Of a stretch of 58,512 nucleotides of DNA, positions 45,184-53,865 are shown piece after piece (position 1 is the stretch's first letter; every line of letters starts with the position of its first letter). The notes below the pieces were generated by a model. It was given only the letters and a program-made list of their open reading frames with translations. It did not search any database and was not told the origin of the DNA. Source of the stretch: an uncultured Maribacter sp. (GTDB taxonomy: Bacteria > Bacteroidota > Bacteroidia > Flavobacteriales > Flavobacteriaceae); contig CALHVP010000189.1 of assembly GCA_938038975.1 (NCBI GenBank), positions 1-58,512 of the forward strand, in the 5' to 3' direction. The position numbers and the translations under genes are program-made.

Positions 45184-45819
45184 ATGTCTAAAAAAACTAA
45201 ATTCTACGTCGTTTGGAAGGGAAAATATCCTGGTATTCATAAAACGTGGGTGGCATGTAAAAAAGCTATTGAAGGTTACAAAGGAGCTGAATATAAATCG
45301 TTTGAAAATTTTGAATTAGCGCAAAAAGCATTTAACGGCAGCTATGCAGATTATAAAGGAAAAAAGAAAGTGGGGAGCCAACTTTCTTCTCAAGAGTTAT
45401 TAAAAATAGGGCAACCTAATTACCATTCTATTTCAGTAGATGCTGCTTCTAGCGGAAATCCAGGGATAATGGAATATCAAGGTGTAGATACCAAGACAAA
45501 AAAGAAGCTTTTTAGACAAGGTCCTTTTAAACAGGGCACCAATAATATTGGTGAATTTTTAGCTATTGTTCATGGACTTGCATTTTTGAAACAAAATAAA
45601 AGCGACCGCATCATCTATACAGACTCTAGAACTGCCATGAGCTGGGTGCGTAAAAAAAACTGTAATACTAAACTAGCTAAAACAGAGAAGAATAAAGATG
45701 TGTTTGAATTAATTGAAAGGGCTGTAGAATGGTTGAAAAATAATTCATACACTACCATAATAGTTAAATGGGAAACAAAGGCTTGGGGGGAAATTCCTGC
45801 TGATTTTGGAAGGAAATAA
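45184..45819 (+). CDS. rnhA: Ribonuclease H with N-terminal viroplasmin domain
   Basis: A 211-residue enzyme that degrades the RNA of RNA-DNA hybrids. An N-terminal viroplasmin/caulimovirus-type domain (FYVVWKGKYPGIHKTW, about 7-50) binds hybrid substrates. The RNase H domain follows (about 85-210), with acidic residues in ISVDAASSGNPG, an NNIGEFLAIVHGL motif and IIYTDSRTAMSWV. It lies 89 nt downstream of purN. Confidence 0.9.
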   Translation: MSKKTKFYVVWKGKYPGIHKTWVACKKAIEGYKGAEYKSFENFELAQKAFNGSYADYKGKKKVGSQLSSQELLKIGQPNYHSISVDAASSGNPGIMEYQGVDTKTKKKLFRQGPFKQGTNNIGEFLAIVHGLAFLKQNKSDRIIYTDSRTAMSWVRKKNCNTKLAKTEKNKDVFELIERAVEWLKNNSYTTIIVKWETKAWGEIPADFGRK

Positions 45820-45948
45820 ATAGTATTAATAATCTTTTGTACTCTAAACAGCAGATATCCTTACATATCATTTTAACTGCATTATAACTATCTACTTCAA
45901 AATTAAATATTCCATTCAAATCCAATTTAATTTAGGTAATGAAAACAG

Positions 45949-45956
45949 TATATTTG
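45949..45956 (+). promoter_or_regulatory. -7 element TATATTTG before the PfkB kinase gene
   Basis: An exact TAnnTTTG match 21 nt before the ATG at 45978. A weak TTTA/TTAG is the only -33 candidate. Confidence 0.5.
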
Positions 45957-45977
45957 CAGCTTAATCTAAACTAGGAT

Positions 45978-46904
45978 ATGGGTAAGTTAGTTATTGTCGG
46001 GACTGTTGCTTTTGATGAAATTGAAACTCCTTTTGGTAAAACCGATAAAATCTTAGGTGGTGCCGCTACTTTTATTGGTTTAGCAGCTTCACAGTTTGAT
46101 GTAGATTCCGCTATTGTTTCAGTAGTAGGTGAGGACTTTCCTCAAGAACATTTGGACTTACTTTCAAATAAAAATATAGATATTTCCCAGTTAGAAATTG
46201 TTAAAGGAGGAAAGACTTTCTATTGGAAAGGAAAATACCACAACGACCTTAACTCTAGAGATACTTTAGTTACCGAACTAAACACTTTGGCAGATTTTAA
46301 TCCTGTAGTACCGTCCGGTTATACAGACGCTGAAGTGGTGATGTTAGGTAATTTGCACCCCGGTGTTCAAATGAGCGTAATTAATCAAATGACTAAACGA
46401 CCAAAGCTCATAGTATTGGACACTATGAATTTTTGGATGGATAATGCATTGGATGTTTTGCTAGAAACCATTAAACACATAGATGTCCTTACTATAAATG
46501 ACGAAGAGGCTCGCCAGCTTACTGGAGAATATTCTTTAGTTAAGGCAGCACATAAGATGTATACTATGGGTCCTAAATATGTGGTAATTAAAAAAGGAGA
46601 GCATGGGGCGTTATTGTTTCATGAAGAGCATATTTTCTTTGCTCCTGCTTTACCTTTAGAAGAAGTCTTTGATCCTACGGGTGCAGGAGATACTTTTGCA
46701 GGTGGATTTTCAGGGTATCTTGCAGCCACAGGAGATATCTCTTTTGAAAACATGAAGAAAGCAGTAATCCATGGGTCTAATCTAGCATCTTTCTGCGTAG
46801 AACGTTTTGGTACAGAACGTATGGTAGATTTGGACAAAAAAGAAGTCAATCAGAGATTACATCAATTTAAGGCATTAACACAGTTCGACATAGAAATACA
46901 ATAA
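45978..46904 (+). CDS. PfkB family carbohydrate or nucleoside kinase
   Basis: A 308-residue ribokinase-fold kinase with ILGGAATFIGLAAS near the N-terminus. The C-terminal DPTGAGDTFAGGFSGYLA contains the catalytic Asp of GAGD. Its specificity is not evident: it differs from the fructokinase at 12054 and stands next to purF. A nucleoside or ribose substrate is therefore possible (inference). It has its own promoter element, and a terminator follows the stop. Confidence 0.8.
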   Translation: MGKLVIVGTVAFDEIETPFGKTDKILGGAATFIGLAASQFDVDSAIVSVVGEDFPQEHLDLLSNKNIDISQLEIVKGGKTFYWKGKYHNDLNSRDTLVTELNTLADFNPVVPSGYTDAEVVMLGNLHPGVQMSVINQMTKRPKLIVLDTMNFWMDNALDVLLETIKHIDVLTINDEEARQLTGEYSLVKAAHKMYTMGPKYVVIKKGEHGALLFHEEHIFFAPALPLEEVFDPTGAGDTFAGGFSGYLAATGDISFENMKKAVIHGSNLASFCVERFGTERMVDLDKKEVNQRLHQFKALTQFDIEIQ

Positions 46905-46908
46905 TTAC

Positions 46909-46932
46909 AAACCCCATTACTGGGGTTTTTTT
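46909..46932 (+). terminator. Intrinsic terminator between the PfkB kinase gene and purF
   Basis: AAACCCCA / TGGGGTTT around a TTAC loop, followed by a T run. It ends the kinase transcript before purF at 46947. Confidence 0.8.
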
Positions 46933-46946
46933 AATACCTCTTTTCA

Positions 46947-48845
46947 ATGAGTGACGCTATAAAGCATGAATGTGGTATATCGGTTATCCGATTACTAAAG
47001 CCTTTAGAATATTATAAGGAAAAATACGGTTCCGCATTTTATGGTGTGAACAAAATGTACTTAATGATGGAAAAACAGCACAATCGTGGGCAAGACGGTG
47101 CTGGTTTTGCAAGTATAAAATTAGACGTTGATGCAGGGCAACGCTACATGAGTCGTGTGCGGTCTTGTGAGCAGCAACCCATACAGGATATTTTTGCTCA
47201 GATAAATGATCGTATTAATAAGGAATTAAAGGAGCATCCAGAATATGAAAATGATGTAGCCTTACAAAAAAAGAACATTCCTTATATTGGAGAATTACTT
47301 TTAGGTCATGTACGTTACGGTACTTTTGGTAAGAACAGTATAGAAAGTGTACACCCTTTCTTAAGACAGAATAACTGGATGCATCGTAATTTAATTGTTG
47401 CAGGAAACTTCAACATGACCAATGTGCACGAACTATTTGATAATCTTATTCAGCTTGGTCAACATCCTAAAGAAATGGCTGACACTGTAACGGTTATGGA
47501 AAAAATAGGTCATTTCCTAGACGATGCGGTTGCTAAACTTTATAAGGAAATAAAAAAAGAAGGATACACAAAGCAGGAAGCTTCTGCCATAATTGCTGAC
47601 CGCTTAAAAGTTTCAAAAATCCTAAGAAGAGCCGCTAAAAATTTTGATGGTGGTTATGCTATGGCTGGCTTATTAGGCCATGGGGATGCTTTTGTTCTTA
47701 GAGATCCTGCTGGAATACGACCTGCATATTATTATAGAGATGAAGAAGTTGTTGTAGTTGCTTCTGAAAGACCCGCCATACAAACGGTATTCAACGTGCC
47801 TTATGAAGAGGTGAAAGAACTAGATCCGGGACACGCTATCATTATAAAGAAAAACGGCTCATCTGCCATCAAGCGAATTCTTGAACCTACAGAGCGTAAG
47901 GCATGTTCCTTTGAACGCATTTACTTCTCTAGAGGAAGTGATAAAGAGATTTACCAAGAACGAAAAGAGCTAGGAAAACTTGTATTTCCACAAATTTTAA
48001 AGGCGATAGACCACGATATTAAAAACACCGTATTCTCTTATATTCCCAACACTGCTGAAACTTCGTTTTTTGGAATGGTAAAAGAGGCACAAAACTACCT
48101 GAATAAGAAAAAAGAAGAACAAATACTTGCGATAGGTTCTAAAATTACTAGCGAAGAACTACATACTATTTTGGAGGTACGCCCAAGAATAGAAAAAGTA
48201 GCTATCAAAGATGCAAAATTAAGAACTTTTATTACCCAAGACGACAGTAGAGATGACCTTGTAGCGCATGTTTATGATATCTCTTATGGATCTGTAAAAA
48301 AAGGAGATAACCTTGTTATTATAGACGATAGCATCGTTAGGGGTACAACACTTAAAAAAAGTATACTTCGGATCTTAGATAGATTATCTCCCAAAAAGAT
48401 TATCGTAGTTTCTTCTGCACCGCAAATTAGATATCCAGATTGTTATGGGATTGATATGGCCAAACTAGAGGACTTTATTGGTTTTAAAGGTGCATTAGCT
48501 TTACATGAAGACCATGGCACAATGAATATCGTTGACGAGATATATGAAAAGTGCAAAAAACAAGTTAAATCCAAAGATGCGGATGTAGTCAACTACGTTA
48601 AAGAATTCTACGCTCCGTTTTCCGCAGATGAAATTTCGACTAAAATAGGAGAACTTTTAAGTCCGCCAGAGATGAATGCGGAAGTACAAATAATCTACCA
48701 AAGCATTTCTAATTTACATACGGCTTGCCCTAAAAATTTAGGTGATTGGTACTTTACAGGCAACTATCCAACACCAGGAGGAAACAGAGTAGTGAATAAA
48801 GCTTTCATTAATTTCTATGAAGGAAAAAACGAACGTGCCTATTAG
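46947..48845 (+). CDS. purF: Amidophosphoribosyltransferase (large flavobacterial form)
   Basis: A 632-residue enzyme that makes 5-phosphoribosylamine from PRPP and glutamine, the first step of purine synthesis. The N-terminal nucleophile Cys9 in KHECGISV lies after eight residues, so maturation probably removes a short propeptide, as known for Bacillus PurF. NRGQDGAGFAS and the PRPP loop VIIDDSIVRGTT (about 455-466) are present. It is longer than the usual 470-505 residues. A long hairpin begins directly after the stop. Confidence 0.9.
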   Translation: MSDAIKHECGISVIRLLKPLEYYKEKYGSAFYGVNKMYLMMEKQHNRGQDGAGFASIKLDVDAGQRYMSRVRSCEQQPIQDIFAQINDRINKELKEHPEYENDVALQKKNIPYIGELLLGHVRYGTFGKNSIESVHPFLRQNNWMHRNLIVAGNFNMTNVHELFDNLIQLGQHPKEMADTVTVMEKIGHFLDDAVAKLYKEIKKEGYTKQEASAIIADRLKVSKILRRAAKNFDGGYAMAGLLGHGDAFVLRDPAGIRPAYYYRDEEVVVVASERPAIQTVFNVPYEEVKELDPGHAIIIKKNGSSAIKRILEPTERKACSFERIYFSRGSDKEIYQERKELGKLVFPQILKAIDHDIKNTVFSYIPNTAETSFFGMVKEAQNYLNKKKEEQILAIGSKITSEELHTILEVRPRIEKVAIKDAKLRTFITQDDSRDDLVAHVYDISYGSVKKGDNLVIIDDSIVRGTTLKKSILRILDRLSPKKIIVVSSAPQIRYPDCYGIDMAKLEDFIGFKGALALHEDHGTMNIVDEIYEKCKKQVKSKDADVVNYVKEFYAPFSADEISTKIGELLSPPEMNAEVQIIYQSISNLHTACPKNLGDWYFTGNYPTPGGNRVVNKAFINFYEGKNERAY

Positions 48846-48846
48846 A

Positions 48847-48890
48847 TTTTATCGATGAAATACACAATTCTATGTATTTCATCGATAAAA
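48847..48890 (+). terminator. 18-bp hairpin directly after purF
   Basis: Perfect arms at 48847-48864 and 48873-48890 (TTTTATCGATGAAATACA and its complement) with an 8-nt loop. There is no long T tail after it, so it could be a weak terminator or an mRNA-stabilising 3' hairpin. Confidence 0.65.
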
Positions 48891-48934
48891 CAAGCACTTC
48901 AGCGACACAATAGATTCTTTGAGCTTAACAAAAT

Positions 48935-48942
48935 TATTTTTA
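48935..48942 (+). promoter_or_regulatory. Possible -7 element of small RNA copy 1 (TATTTTTA)
   Basis: It differs by one base from TAnnTTTG and lies 13 nt before the conserved hairpin, one more than in the other copies. A TTTG at 48918-48921 is upstream at a short 13-nt spacing, so this promoter looks weaker. Confidence 0.3.
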
Positions 48943-48947
48943 AACTT

Positions 48948-49019
48948 ACCATAGAATAAGTAGGTTAAGTTCATGGTAAGATTTGGGGCAAAAAAGGTGG
49001 AGACTTCTCCACCTTTTTT
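48948..49019 (+). ncRNA. Predicted small RNA, copy 1 of a tandem family
   Basis: A unit of about 72 nt. The 5' hairpin ACCAT/ATGGT encloses the loop AATAAGTAGGTTAAGTT (this copy has GAATAAG instead of GCATAAG). The linker TAAGATTTGGGG follows. The terminator stem AAAAAAGGTGGAG / CTCCACCTTTTTT (49,990s region: 48990-49019) has an ACTT loop. No plus-strand protein gene lies downstream, so it is not a leader. The sequence after it (TTATAAAC) matches that after copy 4, suggesting these two are closer relatives. Confidence 0.65.
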
Positions 49020-49248
49020 ATTTGTTATAAACTACCTGGCGTTGTAACTCCAAATCAATTATAAATATTCATTAGCACATCTATTAAGTCAAGTATCTAA
49101 GCTAGAGTTATTTATTTTTCAATCTTGAAATAAGAAGTAGTCCTTAAAAGTATACAATAGCAACGTCTAACTTCTTCTGAGGTAGATTCCCTTTTTACAC
49201 GTTTATCTCATTCACCTATAGATAAACGCTTTTGAACCCAATAAATTG

Positions 49249-49259
49249 GGTGTTTAACC
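49249..49259 (+). promoter_or_regulatory. Inverted-repeat operator candidate before small RNA copy 2
   Basis: GGTGTTTAACC has GGT/ACC arms around GTTTA. It ends 31 nt before the -7 element, exactly as the related site before copy 3 does. A regulator could bind here. Confidence 0.4.
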
Positions 49260-49267
49260 GATACCTT

Positions 49268-49297
49268 TTTGTACTTTGTATATGTAATATACCTTTG
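49268..49297 (+). promoter_or_regulatory. Promoter of small RNA copy 2 (TTTG, 18 nt, TACCTTTG)
   Basis: TTTG at 49268-49271 and TACCTTTG at 49290-49297 with an 18-nt spacer fit the flavobacterial -33/-7 consensus. The -7 begins 12 nt before the conserved hairpin, so transcription should start at or just before ACCAT. Confidence 0.7.
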
Positions 49298-49301
49298 AAG
49301 A

Positions 49302-49370
49302 ACCATAGCATAAGTAGGTTAAGTTCATGGTAAGATTTGGGGAAAAGACGAAGCTATGCTTCGTCTTTTT
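49302..49370 (+). ncRNA. Predicted small RNA, copy 2 of a tandem family
   Basis: A unit of about 69 nt. The 5' hairpin ACCAT/ATGGT has the loop AGCATAAGTAGGTTAAGTTC, followed by linker AAGATTTGGGG. The terminator AAAAGACGAAGC / GCTTCGTCTTTT (49343-49369) has a TAT loop. The 5' part is nearly identical to the other copies, while the terminator is wholly different from copies 1 and 4 yet still perfectly paired. A canonical promoter precedes it. Confidence 0.75.
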
Positions 49371-49611
49371 ATTTTTACAAAAACCTATGTTTAATTTGCT
49401 TATTATTTTACACTAAGTTGAAATTAAAATACTTTTAAGCAATTCCTTTGAACCTAGAATACATTACAAACAATTACTTCTGAGTTGCTATTGTTTTCTA
49501 GTCATATGTCCTTAAAATAAAAGAGAACTTCTTACAAAGCCGTTAAAGAGCTTATGTATTTTCTTTAATAATCAATCAATTATCTCATAACTGTATTTCA
49601 ACCAAGTAATA

Positions 49612-49623
49612 GGATGTTTATCC
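49612..49623 (+). promoter_or_regulatory. Inverted-repeat operator candidate before small RNA copy 3
   Basis: GGATGTTTATCC is a perfect inverted repeat (GGAT/ATCC). Compared with the copy 2 site (GGTGTTTAACC) the arms have changed while symmetry is kept. It also ends 31 nt before the -7 element. Confidence 0.45.
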
Positions 49624-49653
49624 AATACCTTTTTTTACTTTATACGTGTAGCA

Positions 49654-49661
49654 TATATTTG
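49654..49661 (+). promoter_or_regulatory. -7 element TATATTTG of small RNA copy 3
   Basis: An exact TAnnTTTG match beginning 12 nt before the conserved ACCAT. The -33 region is a T run where copy 2 has TTTTTG. The 37-nt promoter region aligns with copy 2 without gaps. Confidence 0.65.
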
Positions 49662-49665
49662 AAGA

Positions 49666-49736
49666 ACCATAGCATAAGTAGGTTAAGTTCATGGTAAGAT
49701 TTGGGGAAAAAGGTGGAGCTGTGCTTCACCTTTTTT
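49666..49736 (+). ncRNA. Predicted small RNA, copy 3 of a tandem family
   Basis: A unit of about 71 nt. The 5' hairpin, loop and linker are identical to copy 2. The terminator AAAAAGGTGGAGC / GCTTCACCTTTTT (49707-49735) has a TGT loop and one G-U wobble where copy 2 is fully Watson-Crick. The stem-apex similarity (GCTATGC versus GCTGTGC) and the shared upstream operator make copies 2 and 3 a sub-pair. Confidence 0.75.
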
Positions 49737-49859
49737 ATTTTCGTATATATCTTCTTTCAAAAAAGAATACATACACCTACTTTCCTTTTAACAAACACTA
49801 GGTTTAAAAAAGAAATTCATTTTTTTTAACATTTCTTTTTTTATTCCCCACAATACCAG

Positions 49860-49867
49860 TAATTTAG
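49860..49867 (+). promoter_or_regulatory. -7-like element TAATTTAG of small RNA copy 4
   Basis: One mismatch to TAnnTTTG, starting exactly 12 nt before the position equivalent to ACCAT. No upstream inverted repeat like those of copies 2 and 3 is seen. Confidence 0.4.
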
Positions 49868-49871
49868 TCTT

Positions 49872-49943
49872 GCCATAGCATAAGTAGGTTAAGTTTATGG
49901 TAAGATTTGGGACGAAAAGGGTGGAGACTTCTCCGCCCTTTTC
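49872..49943 (+). ncRNA. Predicted small RNA, copy 4 of a tandem family
   Basis: A unit of about 72 nt. The 5' hairpin is GCCAT/ATGGT, where the terminal A-U has become G-U, so pairing is kept. The loop AGCATAAGTAGGTTAAGTTT differs by one base. The linker is AAGATTTGGGA. The terminator AAAAGGGTGGAG / CTCCGCCCTTTT (49915-49942) has an ACTT loop and one U-G wobble. It is followed 16 nt later by the terminator of the convergent superoxide dismutase gene. Confidence 0.7.
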
Positions 49944-49959
49944 TATTTCTTATAAACAC

Positions 49960-49991
49960 AAAAAAACCACTTAGAAAGTTATCCTAAGTGG
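49960..49991 (-). terminator. Terminator of the superoxide dismutase gene
   Basis: On the minus strand, CCACTTAG / CTAAGTGG with a 9-nt loop is followed by seven T. It lies 40 nt past the stop codon of the gene. Confidence 0.8.
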
Positions 49992-50031
49992 CTGTAGTTA
50001 TAGCAATTAACAAGTATTTTCCTATATAATA

Positions 50032-50640
50032 TTACTTGTTTTCTGCGTATAATTTAGATACTTCATCCCAGTTAATTACATTGAAAAATGCATTTACATA
50101 GTCTGGTCGTCTGTTCTGATAATTAAGATAATAAGCATGTTCCCATACATCCAAGCCTAAAATAGGAGTTCCTTCACAAGCAACACCTGGCATTAACGGA
50201 TTATCCTGATTAGGTGTTGAACACACCTCTAACTTACCTCCCTTATGTACACAAAGCCAAGCCCAACCAGAACCAAATCTAGTACCTGCAGCGCTACTAA
50301 ATTTATTTTTAAATTCTTCAAAAGAGCCAAAAGCACTGTTTATTGCATCAGCTACTTCTCCTTTTGGAGTTCCGCCTCCGTTAGGTGATAAAACATTCCA
50401 GAATAATGAATGGTTATAAAATCCGCCGCCATTATTTCTAACTGCGCCGTTATTCATATCCAAGCCACCAAGAATAGTCTCAATTGACTTTCCTTCTAAA
50501 TCAGTCCCTTCGATAGCACCATTTAACTTTGTTGTATATCCGTTGTGGTGTTTTGTATGATGTATTTCCATTGTCCTAGCATCTATGTGCGGTTCTAGTG
50601 CATCATAGGAGTAAGGCAGTTTTGGTAATTCAAAAGCCAT
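50032..50640 (-). CDS. Superoxide dismutase (Fe/Mn family)
   Basis: A 202-residue enzyme that dismutates superoxide. Metal ligands are a His in HHTKHHNGY (about 27-35), a His in YNHSLFWN, and Asp and His in [18 protein letters not shown] (about 162-179). The GSGWAWL motif and NQDNPLM are also typical. The choice of Fe or Mn cannot be made safely from the sequence. No signal peptide, so it is cytoplasmic. It is divergent from the AddA-like gene. Confidence 0.95.
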   Translation of the reverse strand: MAFELPKLPYSYDALEPHIDARTMEIHHTKHHNGYTTKLNGAIEGTDLEGKSIETILGGLDMNNGAVRNNGGGFYNHSLFWNVLSPNGGGTPKGEVADAINSAFGSFEEFKNKFSSAAGTRFGSGWAWLCVHKGGKLEVCSTPNQDNPLMPGVACEGTPILGLDVWEHAYYLNYQNRRPDYVNAFFNVINWDEVSKLYAENK

Positions 50641-50675
50641 AATAATTTTGTTTTATATTAATACTATTTTCAGCC

Positions 50676-50683
50676 CAAATTTA
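50676..50683 (-). promoter_or_regulatory. -7 element TAAATTTG of the superoxide dismutase gene
   Basis: On the minus strand TAAATTTG fits TAnnTTTG and ends 35 nt before the ATG. Confidence 0.5.
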
Positions 50684-50759
50684 CAGTTTTTAACATTTAT
50701 ATTACCCTAATTATTTGTTAAGAACTGTCCTATATTGCTTATTTTGCAACTAAAAGAAA

Positions 50760-53700
50760 GTGCAGGATAGTCCATTTAAAATATATAACGCATCCGCAGG
50801 TTCTGGAAAAACCTATGCACTTTCCAAAGCCTACCTAAAAATTGTATTAGCTACCCCTCGTGGTTTTACACGTATACTGGCTATAACATTTACCAACAAA
50901 GCGGTAAATGAAATGAAAAAGCGAATTCTAGATAGTCTTTTTGATTTTAGCAAAACATCGGCTACAAAGGAAGCATCACCGTTGTTTCTTGACGTAATGA
51001 AGGATTTAAAAATGACTTCTGAAGCCTTAAAAAAAACCAGTAAACTAAGGCTTAAGGAACTATTACATAATTATGCATTTTTTGATATATCTACCATAGA
51101 TAAATTTACACATAGACTTATCCGCACGTTTGCCAAAGACCTAAAAATTCCTCAGAATTTTGAAGTAGTACTAGACACAGAGAGCTTATTGGATGAAGCT
51201 GTATCAAGAATTATAGCAAGAGCTGGTGAAGATGTAGACTTAACTAATGTGTTGATGGATTTTGCCTTAGAAAAAATAGATGATAATAGAAGTTGGGATA
51301 TTGAATATGATTTAAAACAAATAGGAAGACTTTTATTTAATGAAAATAACGTAGATCATATAAAAAACCTAGAAGACAAAACCTTACAGGATTTTTCAGT
51401 ATTAAAAAAGAATATATCTAAGAATACTATTGGGCTTGAAAAGGAGATAATTACTAAAGCAAATCAGATTTTAATTAGCATCCAAGAAAACAATTTAGAG
51501 TTCAAAGATTTTACGGGGAGTTACTTTCCAAAGTTTATCGCAAAATTTGCCGATGGAAATCTAAAGCAAGATTTTAAAAGTGGATGGAAACAACAATTTG
51601 AAACCAAGCAGCTCTACAATAAAACCTGTAAAGAACCTACCAAAAGCACATTAGATCGACTTCATCCAGAGTTTATACTACTTTTTAGAGCAATTGAGCA
51701 GCATCTAATGAGGTATAATTATTTAAATAATATATATCGTAACCTAGTCCCCCTTACGCTACTAAACGCAATTCGTTTAGAAGTTGCTGCTATTGAAAAA
51801 GAAAAAGACCAGTTATCCATCTCTAGGTTTAACACTTTAATATCTAACGAAATAAAGCATCAGCCTGCGCCATTTATATACGAACGGTTAGGTGAAAAAT
51901 ACCGGCATTATTTTATAGATGAATTTCAAGATACTTCACAAATGCAATGGGAGAACCTCATACCTTTAATAGGAAATGCCCTAGAAAGTGAAGATGAACA
52001 AGGCCAAATAGGGTCACTTTTTCTAGTTGGCGATGCAAAACAGGCTATATATAGATGGCGCGGTGGGCAGGCCGAACAGTTTCTAGAATTAGCCACCTTA
52101 AAGTCAAATCCGTTTTCTATTCAAGGAGAAACAAAAATATTACCCAGAAACTATCGCAGCCATGATGAGGTAATTAATTTTAATAATAGTTTTTTTCAAA
52201 GCATAGGTGAATTTCTAGAAAAACCAGTCTATCGTCAATTTTTTGAAGAAGGGAATAAGCAAGAAACAAATAACAAAGAAGGAGGTTATGTCCATTTGTC
52301 TTTTTTGGATGAAGCAACAGATAATTTTTACGGACTAAAAACAATAAATTTCATTCAAGAGTCTATTTCTAAAGACTTCCAATACAAAGATATTTGCATA
52401 CTTATTCGTAAAAAAAAACATGGTGTTCTTTTAGCAGACCATTTGATGAAAGAAAACATTCCGGTGGTCTCGTCGGAATCTTTATTACTATCAAGCAGCA
52501 ACAAAGTTCAATTTTTAATTCATCTAACCAAACACACTGTTCAGCCTATTGACCAAGAAATTAATTACGAGGTATTAGACTTTTTATCTAAAGATTATGG
52601 AGATAAGGATTTGTTTATTTCTAGTCATTTAAAAAATCTAGAACACTTCCTTTTAGAAGAATTTGAATTTAATAGCTCCTTTTTTAGGCAGTCTGCAATA
52701 TATGATGGTTTGGAACATGCTATAAAAGTATTTAATCTGGCGCCTTCTTCAGATGCCCACCTAACAGCATTTATGGATACTGTTTTTGAGGTACAACAGA
52801 AAAAAGGAGCAGACATACAATCATTACTAAATTATTGGGAACAAAAAGGGAACAAACTAAGCATCAGTACTCCAGAAACCTTAAACGCGGTTCAGATTAT
52901 GACGATACATAAATCTAAAGGACTAGAGTTTCCTGTTGTTATTTTTCCTTATGCTAATACCTATATTTTTGAAGAGATAGATCCAAAACTTTGGACAAAA
53001 GTGTCATCAGAAACATTTTCAGGTTTTAATGAGCTTCTTATTTCTAAGAAAAAAGAAGTAAAAGAATATGGAGAGGTAGAATCACTATTATTTGATGAAG
53101 AGCAACAAAAACTTCATTTAGACGCTTTTAATCTGTTGTATGTTGCGCTTACAAGGGCAGCAATTTCGCTTTATATCATAAGTGAAAAAGATCTTAATTC
53201 TTCCGGAGCATATAAAATAGATTATTTCTCTGGCTTATTCATTCACTATTTACAATCCAATGGACTTTGGGACAGTAATGTTCTAGATTATTATTTTGGA
53301 ACACTCCCAACATTTAAGTCTATTAGAGACCGTAGTTCTCATCTAGAAATACCATACAGATATACCTTTAAAAACAGGCCTAGTTTTAAAATTTTAACCA
53401 AAGCTGGAATGTTATGGGATACCTCTCAAGAAGAAGCTATTAAAAACGGGAATACTATTCATTACATATTGAGTCTTATAGAATCTGCAAAAGATATTGA
53501 TAAGGCAATTGAGATTGTAGTACAAAAAGGCCTTCTTGACCTAGAAGAAATACAAGCAGTAAAAGAGAAGATTGCACAGGTAGTTACCCATCCAAAACTA
53601 ATATCTTTGTTTAGTGAAGAAAAGACTGTCTACAATGAAAAGGAAATACTTTTGGAAAACGGTCAAAAACTAATACCAGATAGAATAGTCATACTAGACG

Positions 53701-53858
53701 GCAAGGCTACTCTCATAGATTACAAAACAGGAAGAAAAAATCCAAAATTTAAGGAACAACTAGTCTCATATGAAACTGCTCTAATAGAAATGGGTTTTAT
53801 CGTAGAAAACAAAATCATTGTTTATATTGACAATGAGGTATCAATAGAATTTATTTAA
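50760..53858 (+). CDS. AddA/RecB-like UvrD helicase with C-terminal nuclease (GTG start)
   Basis: A 1032-residue DNA helicase-nuclease with Walker A ASAGSGKT (11-18) and [11 protein letters not shown]. Walker B IDEFQD lies near 386, and [15 protein letters not shown] and LLYVALTRA are helicase motifs. A C-terminal PD-(D/E)XK nuclease ends with PDRIVIL...LIDYKTG (about 972-990). This is the architecture of AddA, which resects double-strand breaks for recombination. The GTG at 50760 is the only sensible start. Its likely partner begins at 56585; kbl and an OmpA gene lie between. Confidence 0.85.
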   Translation: MQDSPFKIYNASAGSGKTYALSKAYLKIVLATPRGFTRILAITFTNKAVNEMKKRILDSLFDFSKTSATKEASPLFLDVMKDLKMTSEALKKTSKLRLKELLHNYAFFDISTIDKFTHRLIRTFAKDLKIPQNFEVVLDTESLLDEAVSRIIARAGEDVDLTNVLMDFALEKIDDNRSWDIEYDLKQIGRLLFNENNVDHIKNLEDKTLQDFSVLKKNISKNTIGLEKEIITKANQILISIQENNLEFKDFTGSYFPKFIAKFADGNLKQDFKSGWKQQFETKQLYNKTCKEPTKSTLDRLHPEFILLFRAIEQHLMRYNYLNNIYRNLVPLTLLNAIRLEVAAIEKEKDQLSISRFNTLISNEIKHQPAPFIYERLGEKYRHYFIDEFQDTSQMQWENLIPLIGNALESEDEQGQIGSLFLVGDAKQAIYRWRGGQAEQFLELATLKSNPFSIQGETKILPRNYRSHDEVINFNNSFFQSIGEFLEKPVYRQFFEEGNKQETNNKEGGYVHLSFLDEATDNFYGLKTINFIQESISKDFQYKDICILIRKKKHGVLLADHLMKENIPVVSSESLLLSSSNKVQFLIHLTKHTVQPIDQEINYEVLDFLSKDYGDKDLFISSHLKNLEHFLLEEFEFNSSFFRQSAIYDGLEHAIKVFNLAPSSDAHLTAFMDTVFEVQQKKGADIQSLLNYWEQKGNKLSISTPETLNAVQIMTIHKSKGLEFPVVIFPYANTYIFEEIDPKLWTKVSSETFSGFNELLISKKKEVKEYGEVESLLFDEEQQKLHLDAFNLLYVALTRAAISLYIISEKDLNSSGAYKIDYFSGLFIHYLQSNGLWDSNVLDYYFGTLPTFKSIRDRSSHLEIPYRYTFKNRPSFKILTKAGMLWDTSQEEAIKNGNTIHYILSLIESAKDIDKAIEIVVQKGLLDLEEIQAVKEKIAQVVTHPKLISLFSEEKTVYNEKEILLENGQKLIPDRIVILDGKATLIDYKTGRKNPKFKEQLVSYETALIEMGFIVENKIIVYIDNEVSIEFI

Positions 53859-53865
53859 AACAATT

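Noticed and set aside
48973-49045. Short ORFs starting at the ATG inside each small RNA core (all begin MVRFG)
   Set aside because: The shared residues come from the conserved RNA sequence. Frames diverge at the terminator, conservation begins well upstream of the ATG, and transcripts would end after a dozen codons.
48944-49945. CRISPR array interpretation of the repeats after purF
   Set aside because: Repeats are about 40 nt plus variable terminators, spaced 200-360 nt apart with unequal spacers and no cas genes; the units carry promoters and terminators.
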